From the NCBI GenBank assembly GCA_035691065.1, contig DASSJT010000204.1, positions 1 through 11,713 on the forward strand: a stretch of DNA of 11,713 nt, in the 5' to 3' direction. This DNA comes from DASSJT01 sp035691065 (GTDB lineage Bacteria > Actinomycetota > Actinomycetes > Actinomycetales > Dermatophilaceae). Within the stretch, counting starts at the first letter, position 1, and each line of letters begins with the position of its first letter. Below are positions 6,303 to 11,713 of this stretch, in pieces. The notes beneath the pieces were generated by a model. It was not told the origin of the DNA, made no database searches, and worked only from the letters and a program-made list of their open reading frames with translations. The position numbers were made by a program, and so were the translations under genes.

Positions 6303-7115
6303 ATGAGATCAGGCAGGGCACTGGCAGCATTGCTGACCCCGCCCATGCTCTGGCTCGTCGTCGCCTACCTCGGCGCCCTCGCGGCGATCTTCGCCACCGC
6401 GTTCTTCACGACCGACCCGTTCACCAACCTGGTCGTCCACACCTTCAGCCTGGAGAACTTCCAGACCCTGTTCACGTCGACCTACCTGCGCATCATCGGG
6501 CGCACCCTGCTCATCGCCGTGACGGTCACGGTGCTGTGCACGGCCATCGCCATCCCCTTCGCGTTCTTCATGGCGCAGGTCGCGCCCGCCCGGATCCGCG
6601 GTCTGCTGGTGGCGGCGGTCCTGGTGCCGCTGTGGGCCTCCTACCTGGTCAAGGCCTATGCCTGGCGCGCCATGGTGCAGCCCGGCGGCGTCCTGGACGG
6701 CACCTTCGGCGCCGCCCCGGGCTATGGGTTCGCGGCGGTGGTCCTGACCCTCACCTACCTCTGGCTGCCCTACATGATCCTGCCGGTGTATGCCGGGTTC
6801 GAGCGTCTGCCTGCGTCCCACCTCGAGGCCTCGGCGGACTTGGGCGCGCGCAACCTCACGACCTTCCGCCGGGTGGTGGTGCCGGCCGTGCTGCCGGCGA
6901 TCGCGGCGGGCTCGGTGTTCACCTTCTCGCTCAGCCTCGGCGACTACATCGCGGTGCAGATCGTCGGCGGAAAGCTACAGGTGCTGGGAACGGCCGTGCT
7001 CCAGAACATCACCCTCGACCTGCCGTTCGCCGCCTCCCTCGGGACGGCCTCGGTCGTGATCATGGTCCTGTACCTTCTCGCGGTCCGGCGCACCGGCGCC
7101 CTCGACAACCTGTGA
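6303..7115 (+). CDS. ABC transporter permease, PotB type
   Basis: This 270-residue inner-membrane channel subunit would pair with the next gene's product to form the translocation path. About six membrane helices are visible (roughly 14-35, 66-92, 99-120, 142-163, 196-218 and 243-261). The cytoplasmic EAA loop that contacts the ATPase is EASADLGARNLTTFRRVVVP (175-194), ending LP at 197-198. PLWASYLVKAYAW (109-121) is typical of the PotB/HisM-like family. ATG 6303 follows GAGG at 6290-6293. The gene is separated from the binding-protein gene by 133 bases with a hairpin, and from the second permease gene by 31 bases. Confidence 0.92.
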   Translation: MRSGRALAALLTPPMLWLVVAYLGALAAIFATAFFTTDPFTNLVVHTFSLENFQTLFTSTYLRIIGRTLLIAVTVTVLCTAIAIPFAFFMAQVAPARIRGLLVAAVLVPLWASYLVKAYAWRAMVQPGGVLDGTFGAAPGYGFAAVVLTLTYLWLPYMILPVYAGFERLPASHLEASADLGARNLTTFRRVVVPAVLPAIAAGSVFTFSLSLGDYIAVQIVGGKLQVLGTAVLQNITLDLPFAASLGTASVVIMVLYLLAVRRTGALDNL

Positions 7116-7146
7116 ACCGCCCGACAACCGCCGAGGTGAGCCGCGG

Positions 7147-7965
7147 ATGAAGCTGCGCACGGGCTCGCGACTGGCGCTCATGGCATACGGCGTCGTCGTG
7201 CTCGCCTTCGTGTATGTGCCCCTGGGCGTGGTTGCGGTCAACTCGTTCAACAGCGACCGCACCTTCGGGTGGCCCCCGCCCGGGTTCACCATGAGGTGGT
7301 GGTCAGCCGCGCTGCAGGCGAGCGGACCGCGCGACGCCCTGCTGACTTCCGTCAAGGCGGGCCTTGGCGCGACCGCGGTCGCCCTGGTGCTGGGCACGCT
7401 GCTCGCGATGGCGCTGACCCGATATGAGTTCTTCGGCAAGAACGCCATCTCGCTGCTCGTCGTGCTGCCGATCGCGCTGCCGGGCATCGTCACAGGTGTC
7501 GCGCTGCAGTCGGTGATCCAGACTGTGCTCAGCCCGGTGTTCGGGATCAACGCTGGGTTGTTCACGATCATCGTGGGCCACGCCACGTTCTGCATCGTGG
7601 TGATCTTCAACAACGTGACCGCACGGCTGCGGCGGCTGGGCGGGTCGATCGAGTCGGCGTCCGCCGACCTGGGGGCGCGGCCCATGACGACGTTCCGGCT
7701 GGTGACCTTCCCCCTGCTGCGCACCGCGCTGCTCGCGGGTGCGCTGCTGGCGTTCGCGCTCAGCTTCGACGAGATCGTCGTGACGACATTCACCGCGGGG
7801 CCGGGCACGCCGACCCTGCCGATCTGGATCTTCAGCAACCTGTTCCGGCCCAACCAGGCGCCGGTGGTCAACGTGGTCGCCGTCGTGCTGGTGCTGTTCT
7901 CGATCCTGCCCGTCTGGCTGGCACAGCGGCTGGGCGGCACCGACGCGGCGGAGTCCCGGCTGTAG
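7147..7965 (+). CDS. ABC transporter permease, PotC type
   Basis: This 272-residue second permease subunit has about six membrane helices, starting with residues 9-32. The extracellular segment VNSFNSDRTFGWPPPGFTMR (31-50) with WW (51-52) closely follows the PotC pattern. The EAA loop is ESASADLGARPMTTFRLVTF (169-188), continuing PLL (189-191), and LSFDEIVVTTF (205-215) is another strong PotC signature. The ATG at 7147 is preceded by GAGGTG at 7133-7138. It is the last gene of the operon and runs into a strong hairpin terminator shared with the convergent HNH gene. No downstream catabolic gene is present in the operon, so the fate of the imported compound is not shown here. Confidence 0.93.
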   Translation: MKLRTGSRLALMAYGVVVLAFVYVPLGVVAVNSFNSDRTFGWPPPGFTMRWWSAALQASGPRDALLTSVKAGLGATAVALVLGTLLAMALTRYEFFGKNAISLLVVLPIALPGIVTGVALQSVIQTVLSPVFGINAGLFTIIVGHATFCIVVIFNNVTARLRRLGGSIESASADLGARPMTTFRLVTFPLLRTALLAGALLAFALSFDEIVVTTFTAGPGTPTLPIWIFSNLFRPNQAPVVNVVAVVLVLFSILPVWLAQRLGGTDAAESRL

Positions 7966-7975
7966 AGGCCCCGAT

Positions 7976-8005
7976 GCGGGGTCGTCGGCATGCCGACGGC
8001 CCCGC
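7976..8005. terminator. Bidirectional hairpin terminator between the importer operon and HNH gene
   Basis: GCGGGGTCGTCGG (7976-7988) pairs with CCGACGGCCCCGC (7993-8005) around the loop CATG: 13 pairs, one a G-U wobble. It starts 10 bases after the last permease stop and ends 28 bases before the HNH stop on the other strand. There is no T-run, as is common in high-GC actinobacteria. Confidence 0.75.
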
Positions 8006-8033
8006 TCCAGCCGGCGCGGGGTGTGGGGCGCGG

Positions 8034-9431
8034 TCATGGTCGCCACGGTGGCGGCGGCGCCGGGTCCGTGCCGGTGACCGGCTCACCCCAGACGTCGAAC
8101 GCCTGACCCGTCCCGGCCGCGTTTCCGTCCGGGCATGCCTCGGATGACCCTCGCGCACGCGCGTCCCCGGCGGCCGCCTCACGGCTGTCGAGCCACAGGT
8201 CATAGCTGCCAGGCGAGAGGTCCCACTCGACGCGTTGGCCGCGGACCCGGCCCAGGTATCTGCGCTTGTGCACGAGGGTGTGGTGACGTCCACACAGGAG
8301 GGCAGCGTTGCCGAGGTCGGAGGGGCCACCGTCGGCCCAGTGCCAGAGGTGATGGGCGTCTGACCAGGCCGCTGGAGCCGGGCATCGGGGGAACGTGCAG
8401 CCGCCATCGCGCAGCCACAGGGCCCGGGTCTGCGCCTCGGTGAACAGGCGCACCCGGCGGCCCCAGTCGAGCACTTCGCCGCGCTCACCCAGCACGACCG
8501 GCACGATGCCGGCGTCGCAGGACAGCCGTCGCACCGTCTCGGGCCCCAGGAGCGTGCCGGTTTCGGCGGAACCCACCACGGTGCCCGCGCCCAGACCCGC
8601 CCGGAGGTCCGCCAGCGACATGGTGACGAACAGCTGCGCCTTCGTGGTCGTCGCCACCCCCTCGGCTGAGGCCACCCCTCGGCGCACCACGTCGAGCAAG
8701 GCATCGAGGCGGCGCTGGCCGGAGGGGCGGCGGTCGGGCTCGCCGTCGGCGGGTCGAGGGGCCGAGAGCGCCCCCACAGCAGCCTCGATCACGGCCTTGG
8801 CCTCGGCGTCGACCACCAGGTGGTAGTCGAACAGCCCGCCGCCGTCGGCACGGGGCTGCGACATCGAGGTGCGCTCCGCGAGCCGGTCCTGGTCGGCCTG
8901 GAACTCCCCATCGTGCCCGTAGCGGGCCACGATCCGCTGCCGCACCGCCCGGATCTCGCGCCGCCCGGCGGTCTCGCCCAGCCCGACCATGCAGTCCAGC
9001 GCGGCTTCGTGGGCCTCCGGGTGGAGCCGGTGGCGCAGCCGCTCGAACTCCTCCACCACACAGGCGGCGTTGACCACCGGCAGGCGAGCCGCAAGCACAG
9101 CGGTGCGCAGCCCGGCATACCTCTGCTCTCGGCTGGCCTCCACGACCCCCACCAGCTGCGCCGAACCGCCGGCGTGGAACGAGCCCGCCCACTCCCGCAG
9201 CCAGCGGTGCGCACCCGACGTGCCATCGCCCGCCTCCCCGCGCTCGATCGCCTCGCCCAGCACGGCAGCCTGGCCCGCGGCCGCGCGCTGCGCCACCTGG
9301 TCGACCAGCGACATGAACGGGCCGAGCTCGCTGCCCTGGGCCCGCCACAGCTCGGCGTCGAGGCCCTCCAGGGCGGCGCACGCCCGCCGCAGCGCCTTGC
9401 GCCGCTGCGCGAACGTCATCCCCCCGGCCAT
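8034..9431 (-). CDS. DUF222 / HNH endonuclease domain protein
   Basis: This 465-residue protein has an N-terminal DUF222 region (about residues 15-310) and a C-terminal HNH nuclease domain. The HNH motif is complete: Cys345, Cys350, HH360-361, Trp365, Asn375, Cys380, HH383-384 and His388 (core AHHLWHWADGG and LLCGRHHTLVH). The Cys residues form the structural zinc knuckle and the His/Asn residues the metal-dependent active site. The family is abundant and multicopy in actinobacteria (13E12-type proteins of mycobacteria) and may be mobile; its target is not established. ATG 9431 is chosen over GTG 9455 and ATG 9419 because TACGGT lies exactly 7 bases upstream, a leaderless start. The Pro-rich tail (about 430-465) is low complexity. 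The gene converges on the importer operon. Confidence 0.9.
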   Translation of the reverse strand: MAGGMTFAQRRKALRRACAALEGLDAELWRAQGSELGPFMSLVDQVAQRAAAGQAAVLGEAIERGEAGDGTSGAHRWLREWAGSFHAGGSAQLVGVVEASREQRYAGLRTAVLAARLPVVNAACVVEEFERLRHRLHPEAHEAALDCMVGLGETAGRREIRAVRQRIVARYGHDGEFQADQDRLAERTSMSQPRADGGGLFDYHLVVDAEAKAVIEAAVGALSAPRPADGEPDRRPSGQRRLDALLDVVRRGVASAEGVATTTKAQLFVTMSLADLRAGLGAGTVVGSAETGTLLGPETVRRLSCDAGIVPVVLGERGEVLDWGRRVRLFTEAQTRALWLRDGGCTFPRCPAPAAWSDAHHLWHWADGGPSDLGNAALLCGRHHTLVHKRRYLGRVRGQRVEWDLSPGSYDLWLDSREAAAGDARARGSSEACPDGNAAGTGQAFDVWGEPVTGTDPAPPPPWRP

Positions 9432-9466
9432 GACACCAACCGTAGCCGGGGCCACCGACAGCCCAA
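9432..9466 (-). promoter_or_regulatory. Leaderless-type promoter of the HNH gene
   Basis: On the minus strand TACGGT (9444-9439) is followed by 7 bases and ATG at 9431. TTGGGC (9466-9461) lies 16 bases upstream as a possible -35. No Shine-Dalgarno sequence is present, so transcription and translation probably start together. Confidence 0.45.
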
Positions 9467-9491
9467 GTTGCAGCTACCAACGCGGATCACG

Positions 9492-9579
9492 TTGTCCCAC
9501 AGAGGATTACGACGACGTTGTCAAACTCTGTGCCGCATCCTGTGGACACGCGATCCGTGCTGGAGCCACCTGTGGACAA
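9492..9579. other. Cluster of DnaA-box-like sites in a gene-free gap
   Basis: The gap from 9432 to 9833 has no convincing gene. TGTGGACAA at 9571-9579 is the reverse complement of TTGTCCACA, the DnaA-box consensus of high-GC actinobacteria. TGTGGACAC at 9541-9549 differs by one base and lies exactly 30 bp away in the same orientation. TTGTCCCACA at 9492-9501 is a looser, opposite-strand version with one inserted C. No AT-rich unwinding region or dnaA/dnaN gene is nearby, so this is not the chromosomal origin; it could titrate DnaA or be chance. Confidence 0.35.
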
Positions 9580-9664
9580 CCGGCCGATGCGGCCCGCAAC
9601 CCCCAGACCCCGGAGGTATGCCGGACGCGACCACCCAGCCATTGTCGTGACCGGCCGAGCTCGC

Positions 9665-9681
9665 GCCCATTGTGGGCTTTT
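9665..9681 (+). terminator. Small hairpin followed by four T
   Basis: GCCCA (9665-9669) and TGGGC (9673-9677) enclose a 3-base loop and are followed by TTTT. It has the form of a minimal rho-independent terminator on the plus strand, but no plus-strand gene lies just upstream. Confidence 0.3.
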
Positions 9682-9786
9682 GTCGGTAGCAGAGTGCACG
9701 GATGCCGCGAGCTGCACGGGTCGCTCCAGCGGCCGCGCGCGCCGGGGGGCTCACTGCCGAACCCACGGGTAACTGGCGGTGGCAAC

Positions 9787-9800
9787 CTACGGTTCCGTAG
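9787..9800. promoter_or_regulatory. Palindrome before the desaturase (candidate operator)
   Basis: CTACGG and CCGTAG form a perfect inverted repeat around TT, within AACCTACGGTTCCGTAGCC (9784-9802). TAGCCT at 9798-9803 could be the -10, so a bound repressor would overlap the promoter. A TetR-family regulator, MadR, is known to control desA genes in mycobacteria; I cannot confirm from memory that its site matches this one. Confidence 0.55.
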
Positions 9801-9833
9801 CCTTCAAGGGAATCCCCCTGGAAGGACGACATC

Positions 9834-10772
9834 ATGACCGCACCCGTCTGGAGTCAGACCGATCTGCTCCGCGAGCTCAACCAGGTCGTCGAGGGCGAGC
9901 TGAACCGCCACATCGAACAGGCCAAGGAGTGGTTCCCGCACGACTACATCCCGTGGTCGGAGGGGCGCAACTTCGACGGCCTCATGGGCGGCGAGCCCTG
10001 GAGTCCCGAGGACGCCCCGGTTTCGGACGTCGCCCGATCGGCCCTGATCGTCAACCTCCTGACCGAGGACAACCTGCCGAGCTACCACCACGAGATCGCG
10101 CTCATCTTCGGCCGCGACGACGCCTGGGGCGACTGGGTCCACCGCTGGACCGCCGAGGAGGGCCGGCACGGTATCGCCATGCGCGACTACATGCTGGTCA
10201 AGCGCATGGTCGACCCGGTGGCGCTGGAGCGGTTCCGGATGACCCACATGTCCCAGGGCTATGAGTCGGCGCACTCCGGCGAGCTGGTCCACTCACTGGC
10301 CTACGTGTCGTTCCAGGAGCTCGCCACGCGCGTGTCGCACCGCAACACCGGTCGCTACACCAACGATCCCCTGTGCGACCAGCTCCTCGCGCGGATCGCC
10401 GCCGACGAGAACCTCCACATGGTCTTCTACCGCAACCTCCTGCGCGCTGCTCTCGAGCTGGCGCCCGACCAGACCATGCAGGCCATCCGGGACGTGGTGA
10501 AGGGGTTCCAGATGCCTGGAACCGACATCCCCGGCTTCCAACGCAAGGCAGTCGAGATGGCGGTCGCCGGCATCTACGACCTCCGCTCCCACCGCGACGA
10601 GGTGGTGAGCCCGATCCTGCGCTTCTGGAAGGTCTGGGACGTCGAGGGCCTGGGCGCGGAGGGCGAGCAGGCTCGCACCGAGCTCTCCAACCTCATGGAC
10701 GACCTGGACAAGCAGGCAGCCCGGTTCGAGGACAAGCGGGACACGCTCAAGGCTCGGATGAAGATCGGCTGA
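9834..10772 (+). CDS. Acyl-[ACP] desaturase, soluble diiron (DesA type)
   Basis: This 312-residue ferritin-like enzyme would insert a cis double bond into acyl chains carried on acyl carrier protein in the cytosol, using O2 and reduced ferredoxin, for membrane fatty acid synthesis. All six iron ligands of the plant stearoyl-ACP desaturase family can be placed: Glu78 (LLTEDNLPSYH), Glu109 and His112 (TAEEGRHG), Glu162 (SFQELATRVSHRNTGRY), and Glu192 and His195 (DENLHMVFYRN). Length matches mycobacterial DesA1/DesA2. The start is supported by AAGGA at 9822-9826, seven bases before the ATG. A palindrome overlaps the probable promoter. The C-terminal 40 residues are charged and helical. Regiospecificity and preferred chain length cannot be read from sequence. 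It appears to be monocistronic: a repeat array and hairpin separate it from bpa. Confidence 0.94.
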   Translation: MTAPVWSQTDLLRELNQVVEGELNRHIEQAKEWFPHDYIPWSEGRNFDGLMGGEPWSPEDAPVSDVARSALIVNLLTEDNLPSYHHEIALIFGRDDAWGDWVHRWTAEEGRHGIAMRDYMLVKRMVDPVALERFRMTHMSQGYESAHSGELVHSLAYVSFQELATRVSHRNTGRYTNDPLCDQLLARIAADENLHMVFYRNLLRAALELAPDQTMQAIRDVVKGFQMPGTDIPGFQRKAVEMAVAGIYDLRSHRDEVVSPILRFWKVWDVEGLGAEGEQARTELSNLMDDLDKQAARFEDKRDTLKARMKIG

Positions 10773-10911
10773 CCTCCGGCCGGGGCGTGACGTCCGGCCT
10801 GGGTGACGTCCGGCCGGGGCGTGACGTCGAGCCGGGGCGTGACGTCCGGCCGGGGCCTGACGTCCGGCCTGGGCGTGACGTCCGGCCGGGGCGTGACGTC
10901 GAGCCGGGGCG
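10770..10911 (+). repeat. 18-bp tandem repeat starting at the desaturase stop codon
   Basis: Eight units start at 10770, 10788, 10804, 10822, 10840, 10858, 10876 and 10894. The consensus is TGACGTCCGGCCGGGGCG; the second unit is 16 bp and the rest are 18 bp. The first unit's TGA is the stop codon of the desaturase. Two units (10822 and 10894) share a GTCGAG variant and two (10788 and 10858) share a CCTGGG variant, suggesting that blocks of several units were duplicated together. Confidence 0.93.
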
Positions 10912-10918
10912 CCCGGCG

Positions 10919-10951
10919 GCCGGGCTGCCGGCGCCAAGCCGGCCACCCGGC
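10919..10951 (+). terminator. Strong GC hairpin between desaturase and bpa
   Basis: GCCGGG (10919-10924) pairs with CCCGGC (10946-10951), then after a 2x2 internal loop GCCGGC (10927-10932) pairs with GCCGGC (10938-10943) around the loop GCCAA. No T-run follows. It is well placed to end desaturase transcription ahead of the bpa promoter. Confidence 0.55.
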
Positions 10952-10973
10952 ATACGCCCTGCGTTTGTCCGCT

Positions 10974-10997
10974 CCCACGTGGGGCAAGATGGGGCTC
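10974..10997 (+). promoter_or_regulatory. Leaderless-type promoter and small palindrome before bpa
   Basis: CAAGAT (10985-10990) lies 7 bases before the ATG at 10998 and could be a -10 (one mismatch to TANNNT). CCCACGTGGG at 10974-10983 is a perfect 10-bp palindrome directly upstream, in the position of the -10/-35 spacer. There is no Shine-Dalgarno sequence. Confidence 0.4.
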
Positions 10998-11600
10998 ATG
11001 AGCGAGCAGCAGCCGGAGCAGGCCGAGGGCCTGGACGAGCGGAGCGAGGTGCCGCAGGACCGCGTGGTCGTGGTGACGCCCGAGGGCATGGGCGTGCACA
11101 CGCCGTCCGGTGAGGACGAGGAGAGGAGCCCCGCCGACCTCATCGAGCAGCCGGCCAAGGTCATGCGGATCGGGTCGATGATCAAGCAGCTGCTCGAGGA
11201 GGTGCGCAACGCCCCGCTCGACGACGCCGGGCGGGCGCGGCTGGCGGAGATCCACCACCGGTCCATCGAGGAGCTCAAGGACGGGCTGGCGCCGGAGCTG
11301 GTCGACGAGCTCAACCGCATCGCGCTGCCCTTCGGCGACACCGCACCCACCGACGCCGAGCTGCGCATTGCCCAGGCCCAGCTGGTGGGCTGGCTGGAGG
11401 GCCTGTTCCACGGGATCCAGACTGCGCTGGTCGCCCAGCAGATGGCCGCACAGGCACAGCTGCAGCAGATGCGGCGCGCCCTGCCGCCCGGTTCGATCCA
11501 CCCCGGCGGTCCGATGTCCGACCAGTCCATCCCGGGTATGCCGCCGCCCCCCGACTCCCAGTCCCCACGCCGGCAGGAGGGCACCGGCCAGTACCTCTGA
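10998..11600 (+). CDS. bpa: Bacterial proteasome activator Bpa (PafE)
   Basis: This 200-residue protein would form the ATP-independent ring that docks on the 20S proteasome and feeds it unfolded or damaged proteins without pupylation. The family signature is clear. The protein ends in GQYL (197-200), the motif that inserts into the proteasome alpha-ring pockets to open the gate. The helical core runs from about 47 to 160: PADLIEQPAKVMRIGSMIKQ at 45-64, LLEEVRNAPLDDAGRARLAE at 65-84, then AQAQLVGWLEGLFHGIQTAL at 125-144. The N-terminal 45 residues are acidic and probably disordered; 163-196 is a flexible Pro-rich tail that lets GQYL reach the proteasome. It is slightly longer than the mycobacterial protein. 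The ATG at 10998 is preferred for the leaderless promoter and family alignment. Proteasome genes themselves are not in the window. Confidence 0.96.
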   Translation: MSEQQPEQAEGLDERSEVPQDRVVVVTPEGMGVHTPSGEDEERSPADLIEQPAKVMRIGSMIKQLLEEVRNAPLDDAGRARLAEIHHRSIEELKDGLAPELVDELNRIALPFGDTAPTDAELRIAQAQLVGWLEGLFHGIQTALVAQQMAAQAQLQQMRRALPPGSIHPGGPMSDQSIPGMPPPPDSQSPRRQEGTGQYL

Positions 11601-11689
11601 CGGTACCTCTGGCCGGTACCTCTGATCGGGCACGTCTGGCCCTTAACCTCTTGCGGGTACGTCTGGCGGGTACCGCTGACCCCGACCTC
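11598..11689 (+). repeat. 13-bp degenerate tandem repeat starting at the bpa stop codon
   Basis: Units begin at the stop codon TGA (11598) and then at 11610, 11623, 11637, 11651, 11664 and 11677, with period 12-14. The consensus is about TGGCCGGTACCTC. GTACCTCTGA, the last coding bases of bpa, recurs exactly at 11616-11625 and with one to three changes in other units. The last bases of the window (11690-11713) hold no recognisable gene. Confidence 0.75.
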
Positions 11690-11713
11690 TCAGCCGCCTC
11701 GGTCCGCTAGCCG

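Noticed and set aside
4850..6346. Long open frame on the minus strand (498 codons) opposite the binding-protein gene
   Set aside because: It is the mirror of a well-supported lipoprotein gene. The peptide has no recognisable family and its length reflects the high GC content.
8034..9431. Homing endonuclease, intron or insertion sequence carrying the HNH gene
   Set aside because: No terminal inverted repeats, target duplication, transposase or intron structure is visible; DUF222/HNH proteins are common stand-alone actinobacterial genes.
9492..9579. Chromosomal or plasmid replication origin
   Set aside because: DnaA-like boxes are few, there is no AT-rich region, and no dnaA, dnaN, repA or parA gene is nearby.
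9487..9717. Small open frames in the gap between the HNH and desaturase genes
   Set aside because: No ribosome site, no recognisable protein pattern, and overlapping frames of similar quality on both strands.
10770..10911. CRISPR array
   Set aside because: Units are contiguous with no unique spacers of constant length, and there are no cas genes.
10293..11633. Long minus-strand frames across the desaturase end, the 18-bp repeat and bpa, with repeated PDVTPRPDV-like peptides
   Set aside because: They run antisense to two certain genes and the peptide repeat is only the translation of the tandem DNA repeat.

Overview
The window is high-GC chromosomal DNA with actinobacterial codon use (G or C at almost every third position). 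Gene content also points to Actinomycetota: a bacterial proteasome activator ending in GQYL, a DUF222/HNH protein, a soluble acyl-ACP desaturase, and start codons preceded by a -10 hexamer instead of a Shine-Dalgarno sequence. A relative of the Intrasporangiaceae is my best guess, but the family is inferred from general resemblance only.

Layout. At 1-1843 a partial YgjV-like membrane protein (minus strand) is divergent from a PIG3-type quinone oxidoreductase (plus strand), followed by a repeat-rich intergenic stretch and a DUF1304 membrane protein. At 1911-7965 lies a transport and sensing module. A FadR-type GntR regulator and a stand-alone Cache-domain protein (minus strand, overlapping by ATGA) are divergent from a four-gene polyamine-type ABC importer: ATPase, lipoprotein binding protein and two permeases. 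At 8034-9431 a DUF222/HNH endonuclease-like gene converges on the transporter across a shared hairpin terminator. A 402-base gap with DnaA-box-like sites follows. At 9834-11600 are an acyl-ACP desaturase and the proteasome activator Bpa, separated by an 18-bp tandem repeat.

How the genes may work together. The regulator, Cache protein and transporter look like one unit. The Cache protein could report the small molecule that the importer brings in, while the GntR regulator controls the divergent promoter. A perfect 10-bp-arm palindrome overlaps the predicted -10 of the transporter. A related palindrome sits before the desaturase, so one repressor, or two related ones, may act at both places. 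The remaining genes are independent.

Most unusual feature. Three genes (quinone oxidoreductase, desaturase, bpa) are each followed by a tandem repeat whose first unit begins exactly at the stop codon. The unit sequence differs from gene to gene (about 14, 18 and 13 bp), but units tend to start with TGAC or TG. Several genes also show the leaderless arrangement (-10 hexamer, 7 bases, ATG), which helps fix their starts. I found no tRNA, rRNA, CRISPR array, insertion sequence or phage gene.
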